Source: Plumapathes pennacea
Lineage: Eukaryota > Cnidaria > Anthozoa > Antipatharia > Myriopathidae
Assembly (NCBI GenBank): GCA_964036295.1
Contig: OZ038467.1
Location: 17,767,670-17,831,669 of the forward strand
Reading direction: 5' to 3'
DNA: 64,000 nucleotides
Position numbers and translations under genes: made by a program. This document shows positions 51,668-63,180 of the stretch, one piece after another (positions within the stretch are counted from its first letter, which is position 1; every line of letters begins with the position of its first letter). The notes under the pieces are model-generated. The model worked only from the letters and a program-made list of their open reading frames with translations. It made no database searches and was not told where the DNA came from.

Positions 51668-53388
51668 ATCTAAAATGGGAAACTCCAAGCTAAACATTTG
51701 TTTGTTGTTGATTATTGCGGGAACTGCCGCTGTTCTGGGATCTTCTGCTAAGCAGGAGCCTCCACAGATATCTACGGAAAGCCAGGTAAAAGGAAACAAA
51801 AACAAAACAAACAAAAGCAAAGAAAACACAAACAAACAAACAAACAAATACAGTCATTTGGCAAGTTTGTTAAATGGAGTTGACGTTCAATAAATTTTTT
51901 GTCTTCATAAAGGAGGATGAGAGGCTGCCATCAAACTTGAATGACTACGAAAGCAAACTGGACAATGTCACCGCAAAGCGTAAATATTTTTTTCTTGATC
52001 CTAGTACATTTAAAATTTTACCATTGCATTCTAAGGCGTGATATTTCCGATGCGTACATTCGTAAAATGCGCTTATATTTACAGAGTAGACAATGCTTTA
52101 TATACAGGAACTTTGGAGGCAATCGCTAAACTCGGCGGCACTGCAGCAGCGTCTTTGGTGGGAGCAGTGTTAGGGAGAACAGATCGCACGGTCAGTATCT
52201 CCGTTATTAATAACAGTGGAGAGGAGTGGGAAGCAATGAATTGCTACCTCGAGTCCGGTACCCTAGACGACGTGATTCCCTACAGGGTCCCTCCAGGTAG
52301 GTAACATGTTATAGCTGTGCCAAGTATTGTGATATTATTGAAAAAATGTGCGCGCCTTAACATGGCTTCTAAGGATACTTAGACAAAAAGACAAGAAAGA
52401 TATTCGATCTTTTCATCGTTTCCCGCTCTTTGTATAATCACTGCAGTAAAATATCCTCTTTGAGAACACTGATACCCAACTCTCTTCCTTCTTCCTTTTC
52501 ACCTCCTTTGTTAACTTACGCCCGGTTGCTCGAAAGCCGATTAAGCTAATCCAGGTTTAACGAAACACTTTCTCTCGACCTGCCTGCCAATAAACTGCAG
52601 GGTTTTGTTCGAAGATGGATTAAAAAGCTTGCTCCAGCTGAAAAGGTATCAAAGAAGTCGTTGTGAACAAAACCTTCACATTTTCAGGCGTATAAAGGGC
52701 AAGAAAGTTCAGACCTAATCCAGAATTAGCCTAATCGTGCTTTGAAAAACCGGGCGTCGGAGTTTAAATTTAGACACAACTTTGACACCCATCATAGCTG
52801 GCTCCCAGCCCCCAACCCCACCCTACTTTTTGTGTTGTCCTTTGTGACATTTTGGCTCCATTGGAAACACGCCTAACAGACACATCTCTGACATTCTACA
52901 CTTTTTTGTCATTTTTTTCCTTGTGTTAAGTTGTAATATACTTTAATAGCGAAAACAACTTTCACTCGCCACCAAAACTGTTTTCTTTATAATTCTGAAG
53001 TTTCTGGAAAAGGTGTAGTGCCGCTTACAACCCTGATAACGCAGTTCTTGTGACTTATGCAGATGAACGTTTGCAGTATACTGTGCGTAAAGGAATCCCT
53101 TCACCATCTGGCGTCAGTGGAGTGACGGCATACTACATTGCAACATTGCGAAAGACACTGATCATTATGTTCAAAGTTCCTAACATATTCCAACAATTCC
53201 GCAATAACTGGTGGAATGTCGGTTTCAGACTAGGACATATTCCTGCCAAAAAGGCTATTTACGAAGAAATGAAAAAGAAAGCGTTTGAAGGAGATAACGG
53301 CTGGTACGAGAGAGAAGCGGCCATAGGATCCATGACCAATGGAGGAAATGCGGCTCTACACATTACAGTGAACCCACCACCCGTATAA
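51668..53388 (+). CDS. Actinoporin-like secreted pore-forming protein gene (four coding exons)
   Basis: Four exons with GT/AG junctions join in phase: 51,675-51,785, 51,913-51,979, about 52,087-52,300 and 53,001-53,388, giving 259 codons plus stop. A possible non-coding upstream exon joins at the acceptor TTCTCCTCAG (ends 51,667). The first exon is a signal peptide, the second an acidic spacer, and the third and fourth match the actinoporin fold: an amphipathic N-terminal helix, a beta-sandwich and the aromatic membrane-binding region. Family members insert into sphingomyelin-containing membranes and are venom components of sea anemones; relatives exist in corals and Hydra. The precursor is longer than typical because of the spacer. 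The frame looks intact. The gene lies between the arms of a large inverted repeat. A polyadenylation signal AATAAA follows at 53,420. Confidence 0.88.
51675..51785 (+). CDS. Actinoporin-like gene exon 1: signal peptide
   Basis: ATG 51,675 opens a short basic start, then a hydrophobic core (CLLLIIAGTAAVL), then a polar segment. 37 codons, donor CCAG|GTAAAA, phase 0. The TTG at 51,651 in the same frame is upstream of the likely acceptor and is not a start. Confidence 0.85.
51913..51979 (+). CDS. Actinoporin-like gene exon 2: acidic propeptide segment
   Basis: 67 bases after TTCATAAAG, encoding an acidic, Asn-rich stretch (starts EDERLP). It ends AAAGC|GTAAAT with one base over. Too short to be noticed by ORF length. 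Confidence 0.65.
52087..52300 (+). CDS. Actinoporin-like gene exon 3: N-terminal helix and first strands
   Basis: It begins after an AG at 52,085-52,086 (52,083-52,084 is the alternative, but only the former closes the phase). It encodes a Gly/Ala-rich amphipathic segment, then SISVINNSGEEWEAMNCYLE and VIPYRVPPG, typical of the start of the beta-sandwich. Donor GGTAG|GTAACA keeps the frame with exon 4. Confidence 0.82.
52520..52755. mobile_element. MITE in intron 3 of the actinoporin-like gene
   Basis: GCCCGGTTGCTCGAAAGCCG with ATTAAGCTAATCCAGG faces its near-complement CCTAATCCAGAATTAGCC and AAAACCGGGC. About 236 bp, ~40-bp inverted ends. It is wholly intronic, so the coding frame is unaffected. 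Confidence 0.8.
53001..53388 (+). CDS. Actinoporin-like gene exon 4: membrane-binding region and C-terminus
   Basis: It begins after TAATTCTGAAG. Landmarks are a YNPDNAVLVTYAD strand, GVSGVTAYYIA, then FRNNWWNVGFRLG and FEGDNGWYERE, the aromatic-rich surface region characteristic of the family, and a C-terminal strand ALHITVN. Stop at 53,386-53,388. Confidence 0.88.
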
Positions 53389-53419
53389 GTTGTAAACTAA
53401 GACAAAGTTCTGAAACGAC

Positions 53420-53425
53420 AATAAA
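53420..53425 (+). terminator. Polyadenylation signal of the actinoporin-like gene
   Basis: AATAAA 32 bases after the stop codon. Confidence 0.7.
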
Positions 53426-54552
53426 CGTAAAAGAAAACCGGGAATTAATGTCTGTGGTTTCTTTCATACTGCAAGAAGAAAGTTGTCCTAAACAACCGTC
53501 AATTAAAAGAAGAAAGAAATATGTTATGCTTTTGGCGAAGCAAGAAGAACCCTATAGTAGCTTTTCTTTAAGATACACTTTTGAAACTTCAGGAAAACAA
53601 TATTTTGATGTCAGTTCTTAGCTTTATTCCTAAGTTCTCAGAAATATAGATTGCAAAGCCGTCCCAGAATAATTAATTAAGGAAACTGGGGGAAGGCTCA
53701 TGTCAGTGACTGCGCCTCCCCTCCACGCCCTTTACTGAACCCTTACTAATACCAACTCTCTTAAAGCGAATAAATAACTTGAATCACACAATCCAATTTG
53801 CGCTCAGACCTTTTGGAAAATGTTGTGGGTACGGCGCTTCTTATATACCAGCCTCTGTATGACATCCACATACACTTACGAACAGACGAACAAGTGTATT
53901 ATCATGTAGATGTTGCCAAAATTAGGCACTGACCATCGCTTGATTGCCTTGTGATACAAGGGGTTTTCTCGCTGTGGCAACGGAGGTACACGCAGGATCT
54001 GACCAGTCAAGCTCGTCTCACTTTTCTAGACTTTATTACAAGTCTTCACACTTAATGTTACAGGCCTGGCTTTGGTTCTCTCTGGCAAAACTAGGTGTGC
54101 GCGCCCTTAAGTACGGACGCTAACTCTAACTCTAATTAGCTGTCCATCAAAATTAAAAGCCAATGAGGAGGCAAGTAGTACGTCACTACATAGCGACTGA
54201 AAAGTAAATGTAAAGAGAAGCGCTCCGTCAGCTAACTCAAACTTTCATAGTTTACGAATAGGCAGAGTTCACTTGCTAAACTAACAGAGTGCCCTACTTA
54301 AAGTCTGACGAGCGCAGTACCACTTGGTATAAAAATATTAAAGTCTTAAGTTGTAAGAGATATAAAAAAAGTCCTTGGCAACTAAAGTTGCATAGTCAAC
54401 AAAACTGACCAGATAACATTACGTAAGGGTTTTGGAGCTTTAAACTAAACTCCGCCTTCAGAAAGAAGCGTAACTTAACGTAAACAACTTAACTAAGGGA
54501 TTAAGAGAGAGCGTGCTTTGTTTGAACAATGAGACCTTTGAACAATACTTAG
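53426..54552. other. Spacer between gene and right arm; no gene recognised
   Basis: Unique-looking sequence downstream of the actinoporin-like gene. No supported ORF. Confidence 0.5.
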
Positions 54553-57150
54553 TTGCATTCGTCGCTCAATTCGTATCCACTCACATCCGCTGGAAGGCTG
54601 AAATTTTCTGCTAATTTATTGGAACTGCTTTCTGATGGAACGTGGGAACTTCTTTCAACTTTAATTGATACTGTTCTTAACCATTGGTTCCAACAAGCCG
54701 CGAGTTACAAGACTTTTGCAAATTGCTGTCAAGATTGCCCAAAACTACTTTCACGAGCTTTACAGCTATTCCTACCAATGCATAGTACAAGGTGTTCTAA
54801 TATATTAGGATATAGTAAATAACACTGCAGAATATTTGACGGAGAAGTTGGTATATTTTGCTAATGTTTGAGACGACTCAAACCAAGTCGCCGACTGCCA
54901 ATCAGTTCATGTTGACGTGTTGTGTACGAGATATAGATCAAATTCCGTTGCAATCCCTTGGGGTTCAAATCCTATAAGAATCTCATATATTTTTATATTT
55001 GTAACAGTTTAAACTACTAGATCACTGCAAGAAAAACTTTCACTTGTCAATAAAGTTCATATTCTTGCATTTCCCAAAATCTATTTTACTGAACAAGGAA
55101 TCATAACGGTGAAGAGTGTTGGATCAATATTGCTATCTTGGCAGAGACCACTATATAAAAAAGGCAAACTTTTCAGGAAATTACCTCTATTTAAGTGTAT
55201 TTTGTTATATAAGCGTCAACATAAACTAGGTCTCTTATAATGGACGTTCTACGGATTCTTACAACTGCCGTTCTAATGTTTCTTGCGACGGCCGTTCTAA
55301 ACTAAGCCATTTAAGGACGCGTTCAATTGGGTGTATTCAAGCTACTCTGGAATAGCAATAGCGATATTTCAGATTAATAAAATATTGAATTGTGTCGAGA
55401 TCGATGTATCGGGAGCTGTTTAAAATGTCAGGGTGAAGGTTTTGAAAACAATCCCCGAAAACGTTTCCCCAGACCTAGCAAAACTTTTGATCAATTTATC
55501 TACTTCTATTCCGGAAGACGGTCAATCAAACGCACCTTAAATTTGCAAAAAAACAACTTATCAGTTCACGCGTGAATGGATTTCACCGGTTTTAAATTGT
55601 ATAACCACGGCGGTCCCAATTTTATCCCTGCGAAAGAACACTGTCTGCCTGTTTTGGAAGGTAAATCCTGAACGACTGGACATGAACCTTTTGGGGATTT
55701 GAACTTAAATAACTAAGCGTTTAACAATTGCTGTCGAGTTTCGGTTGTGTAATTGTAAAATAATCAAAAGCGTGCGGATGTCCGTTACTTTGTTTTCTTC
55801 TTTCTGAACTTTTAATACAAAAATATAATAATACAAACACAAATACAACACGAATCTCACCGTCTTTTATTCACTGCACTTTAACACATGGATTGAAACA
55901 TAACGGCTCTCGCAGTCGTTGTTCAAGCATCATCTTTGAGCCCGCAGATTAAGCAAACAGAATGAAGCAGGATAACAGGGGTATAAAAATATTATTGTGA
56001 CAAATTGTATTATAAAAGTATTGACTGCAGCTGAACGAAAGCCAGGAAAAAAAAAAGAAAAAAAAAAGAAAGAAAGCAATTTGTCCACCTGTTAGATAAA
56101 CGCCTATACACGTGATGCCTTTGTTCCTTTAATTTTTTCTTGTTTCGTCTTTCACTTTCAATTTAAATTTCAAACTTAGTAGAATAGCAAAACTGTTGGA
56201 AAATTGCTTCTGTGCTATGTACGAAAAATTAACGCTAACAATGAAACAAGAAAGCTGCAGAACGTCCAAAACACGACATTTTTGCTAGCGCTTTCTTGCC
56301 GTTTTAATCACAGTTACGATTGAAAACAAGAGGAAGTCAAACTCGTGTGCTTTATTGGTCAAGAGAGGATTTAGGTAGATGGTGTAAGAATTGAACCACC
56401 CTTGGATTTCCTCAAGATCAAAGTCTATGAAATTTACAGGGACCTTTGCAATGGACTTTATTTCAGTCAATTTTACAGAGCAAAGAGGTTGTTTCATCGC
56501 TTATCAGAAAAATTCAAAAAGATGCTCAAAAAGCAACCTTTTGCAGGCAATCAAACCTTAACTCTTTGATGTCATGATTCTTTTGTCCAATAAACTTTAA
56601 AAAATCTAAAAAGATGTGAGAATTTTAACTTTCTCAAGTTTCGACACAGATAGCTTTTTTTGCCATTACCAATGTGCCCGTTGCGATCTTTCATTTTGAT
56701 GGCCACTCCTTCAAGTTTGGTCTGACACGTGAGAAGTTGAACATGCTTACCCATTTCAAACTGTGACCAATAGTCAAACTAGCGCACCCCAACCTCACCC
56801 ATATTCTCTCACAAAGTCTGCACTTTGGGTAATGGAACAATGTCTTTAGGGGCTGCTGGTTGTTGAAAGATACCAAAACCTACGGGTCGGCAAGTTGGTA
56901 TTACCCGTCTCAAATATCAGCAAATTTTCCCAGCTTCTACGGTAAATGTCTGAGTGTGCTTTATTATAGAGCCTAGTCAATTGTAACTCCTTGTATACAT
57001 TTATAGGAATAAAGCAAAGCTCGTGAAGGCAGTTCTGGTTACTCTTGACGGCAATATGACATCGAAAGTCTGGCAGCTCGCAGTCAATACCATAGCGCAG
57101 ACGGAAATCCAACTGGTTAAGAACAAATGGCGTATCAATTAAAGGTTGAA
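54553..57150 (-). repeat. Right arm of the large diverged inverted repeat
   Basis: Inverse partner of 48,300-51,335 (block pairs are listed there). The arm also contains, near 56,905-57,390, a block in direct orientation to 51,084-51,490 and to 61,290-61,760. Divergence between the arms is visible at most positions, so this is not an assembly mirror artefact. Confidence 0.8.
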
Positions 57151-57390
57151 CAAAATTCCCACGTTTCATCAGAAAGCTTCATACAATCAGCGGAAATGTT
57201 CAGTCTTCCAGCGGGCGTGACTAGTTAAAAGTGATTTTCCAGGATTGGCACGCCAAACCTGGGAGTCAGTGCGGTAGATCGAAGCATTCCGACCAAACGT
57301 GATAATTATGTGCGTCCACAGTGACAAAGACGTTTCTTAAATTACAACTCATCGTATTAAATTCTCATCCAGCGTCGCCTTCACTTTTAA

Positions 57391-57874
57391 TTAAAACTAC
57401 AAATTTGGAAATCTCAGCAATCTCAGATTAGTCGGGACAAAGTTAAAAGAAGGCCTTGTGGAGTTTTCAAAAGTTTAACGCTGGCACTAAAGCGAAAGCC
57501 AGAAAAACAAAGAAAGAAAGAAATCTGTCCACCTGTTAGATAATTGTTATACACTCCAGGCCTTTGTTGTTTTTTTCCTGTTTCGTCTTATACTTTTAAT
57601 TCAAATTTCAAACCCGGTAATCTCAGATTAGCAGGAAAATTGTTAAAAAAATGGTTTCTGTGCTTTTTACGATAATTTAACGCTAACATTAAAACAAGAA
57701 AGTACAAAACGTCAAAATACGAAATTTTCGCTAGTGCTTTCTTACCGTTTTAATCACAGCTTACGGTAGAAAACACGAGGACGGCAAAATCCATGTGTCT
57801 TATTGGTCAAGAGAGAATTTAGGTAGATTGGATTAAATTGAATAATCCGTGGATTTCATCAAGACCAAAGTTTA
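57391..57874. repeat. Further fragments of the dispersed repeat
   Basis: 57,480-57,780 repeats, in the same orientation, the motifs seen at 56,040-56,360 (GTCCACCTGTTAGATAA, TTTCGTCTT, CTTTACGAT-AATTTAACGC, GTTTTAATCACAG). It is thus a tandem partial duplication inside the right-arm sequence. Confidence 0.65.
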
Positions 57875-58110
57875 CTAGAAATACGATAATCGCAGATATC
57901 CCCTCGCCCTGACATGGATGATTTACTAAAGTTTTGACGCAAACATTTCTTCGAAGTCAAGTGCTTCTCGCCAAGAAAGGCGAAAAAACATCCCGTTGAA
58001 AAATAATTCGTTCGTGAACCGTACGCCTTTCTCACGGTGAGGACATCATTGCGCCAATATAAATTTGCTGTCTGCTTGACCGGCCGTAGTACGGAAAAAA
58101 ATACACACAA
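57875..58110 (-). mobile_element. Helitron-like 3' terminal fragment
   Basis: On the minus strand it ends GGGGATATCTGCGATTATCG, TATTTCTAG, then T, identical to the other Helitron 3' termini. Its body is short and unrelated to the rest. Confidence 0.6.
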
Positions 58111-58130
58111 ACAAAGAAGTGTGTTTGTAG

Positions 58131-59600
58131 TCCCCGAACGAAGTGAGGGAAATACTCAAGACGCTAATGCAGTAGTATTATCGCCTTATCGGAGACTCCA
58201 AGCCTGCCGCCATCTCGAAATCTAATGTTCGTCTGTCAGTCTTGCGTGCGACCTCGTCCCCAGTTCCTATCGCGTCGCTGCAGAACCAATAACAAAGGCC
58301 GGATCGATCACGTGTGGCCCTGTAGTTTTACTCGCAATATAAGAAATTAGATTGAACGAAGCAACTACAGTATATCGTAGCTGTGTTCACGAAAATAGAA
58401 AACTTGAAACACAACAGTCTCGCGAAGCTCGTCTTCAAAAGAGAAGGGAACAGGCACGAGCAAGGCGGAATCGTGAAACGATCAAACAGCGCTAAGTTCG
58501 TCTCGACAAAAGACGGAACTATGACCGAAAAGAAAACAGCGCATGAATGCGGATCGAAAGCGACATGAAGAGAAGCGGGTAACACAGACAACTCCGCAAA
58601 GAGAACAGCGCTTGAAAGCGAATCGAGACCTTCAGGAGAAAAAGCGGGCCGAAGAGAAGACTCCGCAAAGACAACAGCGCATAAATGCCGACCAAAAGCG
58701 ACATGAACAGAAGCGGGTAACACAGACAACTCCGCAAAGGGAACAGCGCTTGAAAGCAAATCGGTTTTGTGTTAAACTCAGATACTTATTTAGAAAGGAC
58801 AAGCAACAAAGGTTAGTCAGTGGAAATCGAACAATCACCGTGACAAATAATTTCTATCCCGTATAGCTTGTAACTCGATCACTTCAAGAATGTACTAAAA
58901 TCTGTATGCTGATCATTTTCGCCAGTTTCGGCTACCGTATTTGCTCAGAGCAATCGGAACTTGGAGTCTTGAATAATTTAGTCAGATGTCTTATTTTTCT
59001 GTAATCTGACACGCGGTGATTGCAGCGAGAATCGTTCACAAGCACTTAGACGTATTACTGGGTCTGAAGCCCGTGCATAATTTGAAGTAAACTCTTCAAG
59101 TTTTGCTTTGATTCTGGGAGAAATCTTGCTGTTTTGAGTGGGTTGACATACAAAACAATTCGAGCCTATTAAATATGCATGCCTGAGTCTGGAGCATGCA
59201 ATCCAGAGTAAAAACAAATCGCACAGGAAGCCTATTAAATTGTACTGCCTATGAATTCAAAATTGGAAAATCAGTGTTCCTTTTTTCCCGTACTACGACG
59301 GCCAACCAACTTCAAAATTTGAGTATTAAATTTTGAGAACGTGCTTGGCAAACTGTATGAATTAATTTGACGTGCCGACCGTTGGAAATACGTACTTCGT
59401 CACGCAATCGACTCTTTTTTCAACGCAAAAGTATAACACACACCATTCTTTTTCTCCTTCCTTTGCGTGTAGCACTTGAGTTCGAAGAAAAGATTGAGTC
59501 AACATTTCGGTAAAATGAAGGCTACTCTTGTTGGGAGTTTCCAAAGTAATTTCCCATCAATGGCAGAGTGAGGGGGTATCTGCGATTATCGTATTTCTAG
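58131..59600 (+). mobile_element. Helitron-like element, copy 4 (apparently end to end)
   Basis: It starts TCCCCGAACGAAGTGAGGGA and ends GGGTATCTGCGATTATCG, TATTTCTAG (59,597-59,600), followed by T. About 1,470 bp. It carries the Arg/Glu-rich ORF but no Rep or helicase. Confidence 0.72.
58350..58866 (+). pseudogene. Arg/Glu-rich repeat ORF of Helitron-like copy 4, frameshifted
   Basis: The start (YRSCVHENRKLETQQSREA-like) stops after RETIKQR at about 58,496; an open frame resumes at 58,543 with KRVTQTTPQREQRLKAN twice, separated by a KTPQRQQRINADQK unit. The C-terminal FCVKLRYLFRKDKQQ is conserved with the 28-kb copy. DNA units at 58,542-58,625 and 58,683-58,762 are nearly identical, an internal duplication. 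Confidence 0.5.
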
Positions 59601-60579
59601 TTTAGTTTTCCAGTTTTGAATTTATTCATATGCAGTAGAAGTACAAGCTTCCTGTGGAATATATTTTAAACCCTGTGAGTGCACTGAACCACGGTATTGT
59701 CTTGAGCGTGCATATTTATGATACCAAATTGTTTTGTACTACAAAACAGCCTAAATTTCTCCAAGAATCAAAGCAAAACCTAAAGGGTTTACTTCAAGTT
59801 GTCCACGTGCTTCAAACCTAGTCATCCTTGAAAGGGCTCGTCAAGAAATCTCACTGCAATCGCAGCCGGTCAAACAGCAGTCGCATTTATCAAATTGGAC
59901 AGTTGCAGTTCCAACTGAATTGCTTGACCTTGAAAGAAAACATGCAGTAACTCCATCTGACTAAATCTGTCAGACGCCCAAACCGGCAACAGAAGCATAT
60001 AAAAAAACAATACTTCGAGAGAAATGATCAGCATGTAGATTATGGCTTTCTTGAATGATCAAGTCACAGGATACGAGATAGGATATAAACATACTTGCAA
60101 TTTGTCACGGTTATAGTTCAATTTTCACTGACTGCAAACCTTTGTTGCCTTTTCCTTTCTGAATAAATACCCGAGTTTAACAAAACAAACGGAGTCGCGA
60201 TCCGGAGTTTGTTGTCCTCAGAGCAGATGCCTCAAAGCCGCTAGTTTTATGTGCTTTTGCTTTCGCAGAGTTCAGTTGTCTGTTGTTGTCTTATAGTATC
60301 CTTTTGCGGCAGCAATTTCTGGTCTCTCCTTTTGTTTCGAAGACTTTATACTATGCGTCCTTGCTCAAGACGGATTTTCTGCTCGATCCTCATTCAAAGT
60401 TCAGTTCAAATCTGTTAAACGCATCCTTTATAAAGAACGAACTCACTTATAAGGAGAGAATAGTTTTCCGTTGGTCTTTACATGAAGTGTTGTCTGCCCC
60501 TTGACTGAATGAATGACAGATGAACATTCACTCGATGAGTTGCTGTCACGTTTAGAAAACAAACGTAGACTCATGAGGG
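59601..60579. other. No gene recognised; short Helitron-like fragment near 60,105-60,210 (minus)
   Basis: TTGTTGCC-TTTTCCTTTCTGAATAAATAC and GAGTTTAACA are the complement of the 3' part of the Arg/Glu-rich ORF region. The remainder shows nothing supported. Confidence 0.45.
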
Positions 60580-61730
60580 GCTTCTCATTGAACTTACAGT
60601 TTACGTGAATTTCAGAACAACTAGGTTGTTTCATCGTCTATCAGAGATTTTCAAATGTCAAAAGGTGTCCAGCTCAAAATGCAACTAAGCTAAACCTTTT
60701 AAGGAAACTAAACCTTTTAAGTTAAAACTCTTTAACGTCGCAATTCTTTGTCCAAATCGATGTTGCAAAATCCAAGAATTATAAACTTTCCCCAGTTATA
60801 ACACAAAACCTTCTGTGCTATTACCAGTGTACCCGTCGAGATCTTTCATTTGGGTGGCCACTCCTTCAAGTTTGGTTTGACATATGAGAAGTTGAACTTG
60901 TTTACCCATTTAAAAGTTTTTTTTTTTTTATAATTTCAAAATTGTGACCGCTTTTTCTTCGAATTATTGCGAACTTTAATTGTCTAAAACTCTAATTTTC
61001 GGTAAAAGTTTGTACCCAGAAGTACAATACCTCAGAACATTTTACACAGGAAATCCTCTCTTTCAGCGCATACGTAAACTTGAAATTGAAAATTGAAATA
61101 TCATAAAAAGGCACATGCTTTTTGACATCCAGTTTCGTTTTGACTCTAATGGTCACACTAGTGCACCCCAACCTCACCCGTATTATCACAGAAAGCCTGC
61201 ACTTTGACTAATGGAACAGTGCTTTTAGCAGCAGCTGGTTGTTGAAAGATACCAAAAGTTACGGGTCGGCAGGTTGGTTTTTGCCGTCTCAAATTTCAGC
61301 AAATTTTCCCATCTTCTCCAGTAAACGTTTTGCAGTGTGATTTATTATAGAGCCTAATAAATTGTAACATCTTGCACGCATTTATAGTAGGAATAAAGTG
61401 GGGCTTATGAAGGCATTTCTGGTTAACCTTGATAGCAATATGATATCGAAAGTCTGGTAGCTCGCGGCGAATGTTTTGGCGCAAACAAAAATTCAATTGG
61501 TTAAGAAAAATAGTGTGTCGATTAAAGGTTGAAGAAACTTTCCACATTCCATCGGAAAGTTTCAATGAGCGGAAATTTTCAGCCTTCCAACTGGTGTGAC
61601 AAACTAAGAGATATTTGCGAGGATTAGCACGCACTGACCAAGGAGTCAGTGCTGTAGATCAAAGCATTTCGACCAAACGTGATAATTATGTGCGGCCATT
61701 GTGACAAAGATATTTCTTAAATTACAACTC
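60580..61730 (+). repeat. Direct duplicate of 56,430-57,390
   Basis: GAGGTTGTTTCATCG-like, CACTCCTTCAAGTTTGGT, GAGAAGTTGAACNTG, GGTTGTTGAAAGATACCAAA and ACGGGTCGGC blocks recur in the same order as in the right arm. 60,950-61,140 also pairs inversely with 48,660-48,860. Confidence 0.7.
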
Positions 61731-61734
61731 ATCG

Positions 61735-62090
61735 TATTAAATTCTCATCCAACTGGAAGGCTGAAATTTTCCGCTCATTGAACAGTTTCGGTTGGAACGT
61801 GGAAATCTTCTTTAAACTTTAACTGACACACCATTGTTCTTAACCAATTGAATTTTTGTGTGCGCAGGTTAATCAGAACTACCTTCACGAGCCTTACTTT
61901 ATTCCTAGTGCGAGGTGTTATAATTTATCACGCTCTATAATAAAGCACACTGCAAAACAATTACCAGAGAAGCTGGTAAAATTTGTTGATATTTGAGACG
62001 GCTAAAACCAATTCGCCGTCTCGTAAACTTTTGTATCTTTCACCAACCAGCCGCCGCTAAAGACACTGCTAAATTATGGTGGTGGTACGA
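61735..62090 (-). repeat. Inverse copy of the adjacent repeat, making a palindrome
   Basis: This stretch is the complement of about 61,200-61,520: CAACCAGCCGCCGCTAAA, GATATTTGAGACGGC, TTATAATAAAGCACACTGCAA-like blocks. With the preceding copy it forms a large hairpin centred near 61,740. Confidence 0.7.
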
Positions 62091-63180
62091 TCAGCTTTCC
62101 CGAATCCAAAAATTTTACTTCATGATGTAGATTTCACCTCGTACAAGAAGATAGCAAAGTTCAAATTTCGAAATTCAACATCAAACCTTGGAATTTCACA
62201 TCAGATATTATAAGTTTTGCTTGTACACAGTTAAGGTATCACCACACAGTGCATGTGACAAAATTGAATTTCCACTTTCTAGCACATGGCAATCGGGCCT
62301 AAATCTAACTCTAAACCTAACCCTAACCATAATCCTACTGTTTAACTTCAGGAATATTTTTCAAGATAATCTAACAGTTTAGACCTTGGTTACTATGTGC
62401 TATAAAGTGGAAATATAGTGTTGGCTGGCATATGCAATACAGTCATTACCGGAGTGTTCAAGTGCTAAAACAAGCTTTCCAACATTTCAGCGTACTATAT
62501 GTTCATGCATTCATCACCTTTCTTTCCTGTGCTTTTGAAGAAAAACTGTGCAGGGTTGATACTCTTTAGTCTTAGTACTGTATCCCAGGTTGAAATTCTT
62601 GTCTAAGATCTTGCCAATATCTTAGCAAGATTTTGCAATACACTATATAGGATAGAAATGAAACTTGGCTACGCAATATTGTTTCCCTTTTATATGCATT
62701 TCTTAATTACTCTGAGAGTGAAATATTATCAAGTGTGTTATACCTTTTCCATAAATTTTGTTTAACCGCCAGGTTATTTGTTTTTACTCGGTTCAAGAAA
62801 CTAAGGACAACAAAACAGACTAACATTTTCCTTTCTTCCTTGCAGAGAAACTGTGCAGTTGAATAAATAACAAATACTATCAAGCGTCGAGCTCTGCAGG
62901 AGCTGTACTATATAAAATGACTTTCTTTGAAGGCAACATGTTTTGTATTTTATTAGAGTAGAATAGCTCTTAAACCTCTTATAAAAGCGTCAATGGCGTT
63001 CAGATCTGCTCTTCAGTTATCGTCGTACTTCAGGACGGCCGGGAACTACTTTAGCTACAAATTTACGCCTCGAAATCTATGAAATAACCAACTAACATCT
63101 TCACCAAAGAAGTTCAGATGTGCAGACGGTGACAAGCGACCATTCTAGTTGTTCTAATTGTAGCTCCAAAAGGTACACCT
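62091..63180. other. No gene recognised
   Basis: A short telomere-like run (CTAAACCTAACCCTAACC) lies at about 62,303-62,330. GATCTTGCCAATATCTTAGC near 62,606 resembles 25,213-25,260. Nothing else is supported. Confidence 0.5.

Noticed and set aside
57875..59600. Reading the facing CTAGAAATACG...CGTATTTCTAG termini as one TIR transposon with TTTA duplication
   Set aside because: The same terminus occurs singly elsewhere, a separate TCCCC 5' end starts at 58,131, and the body left of it is unrelated. Two Helitron-type 3' ends fit better, though the TIR view is not excluded.
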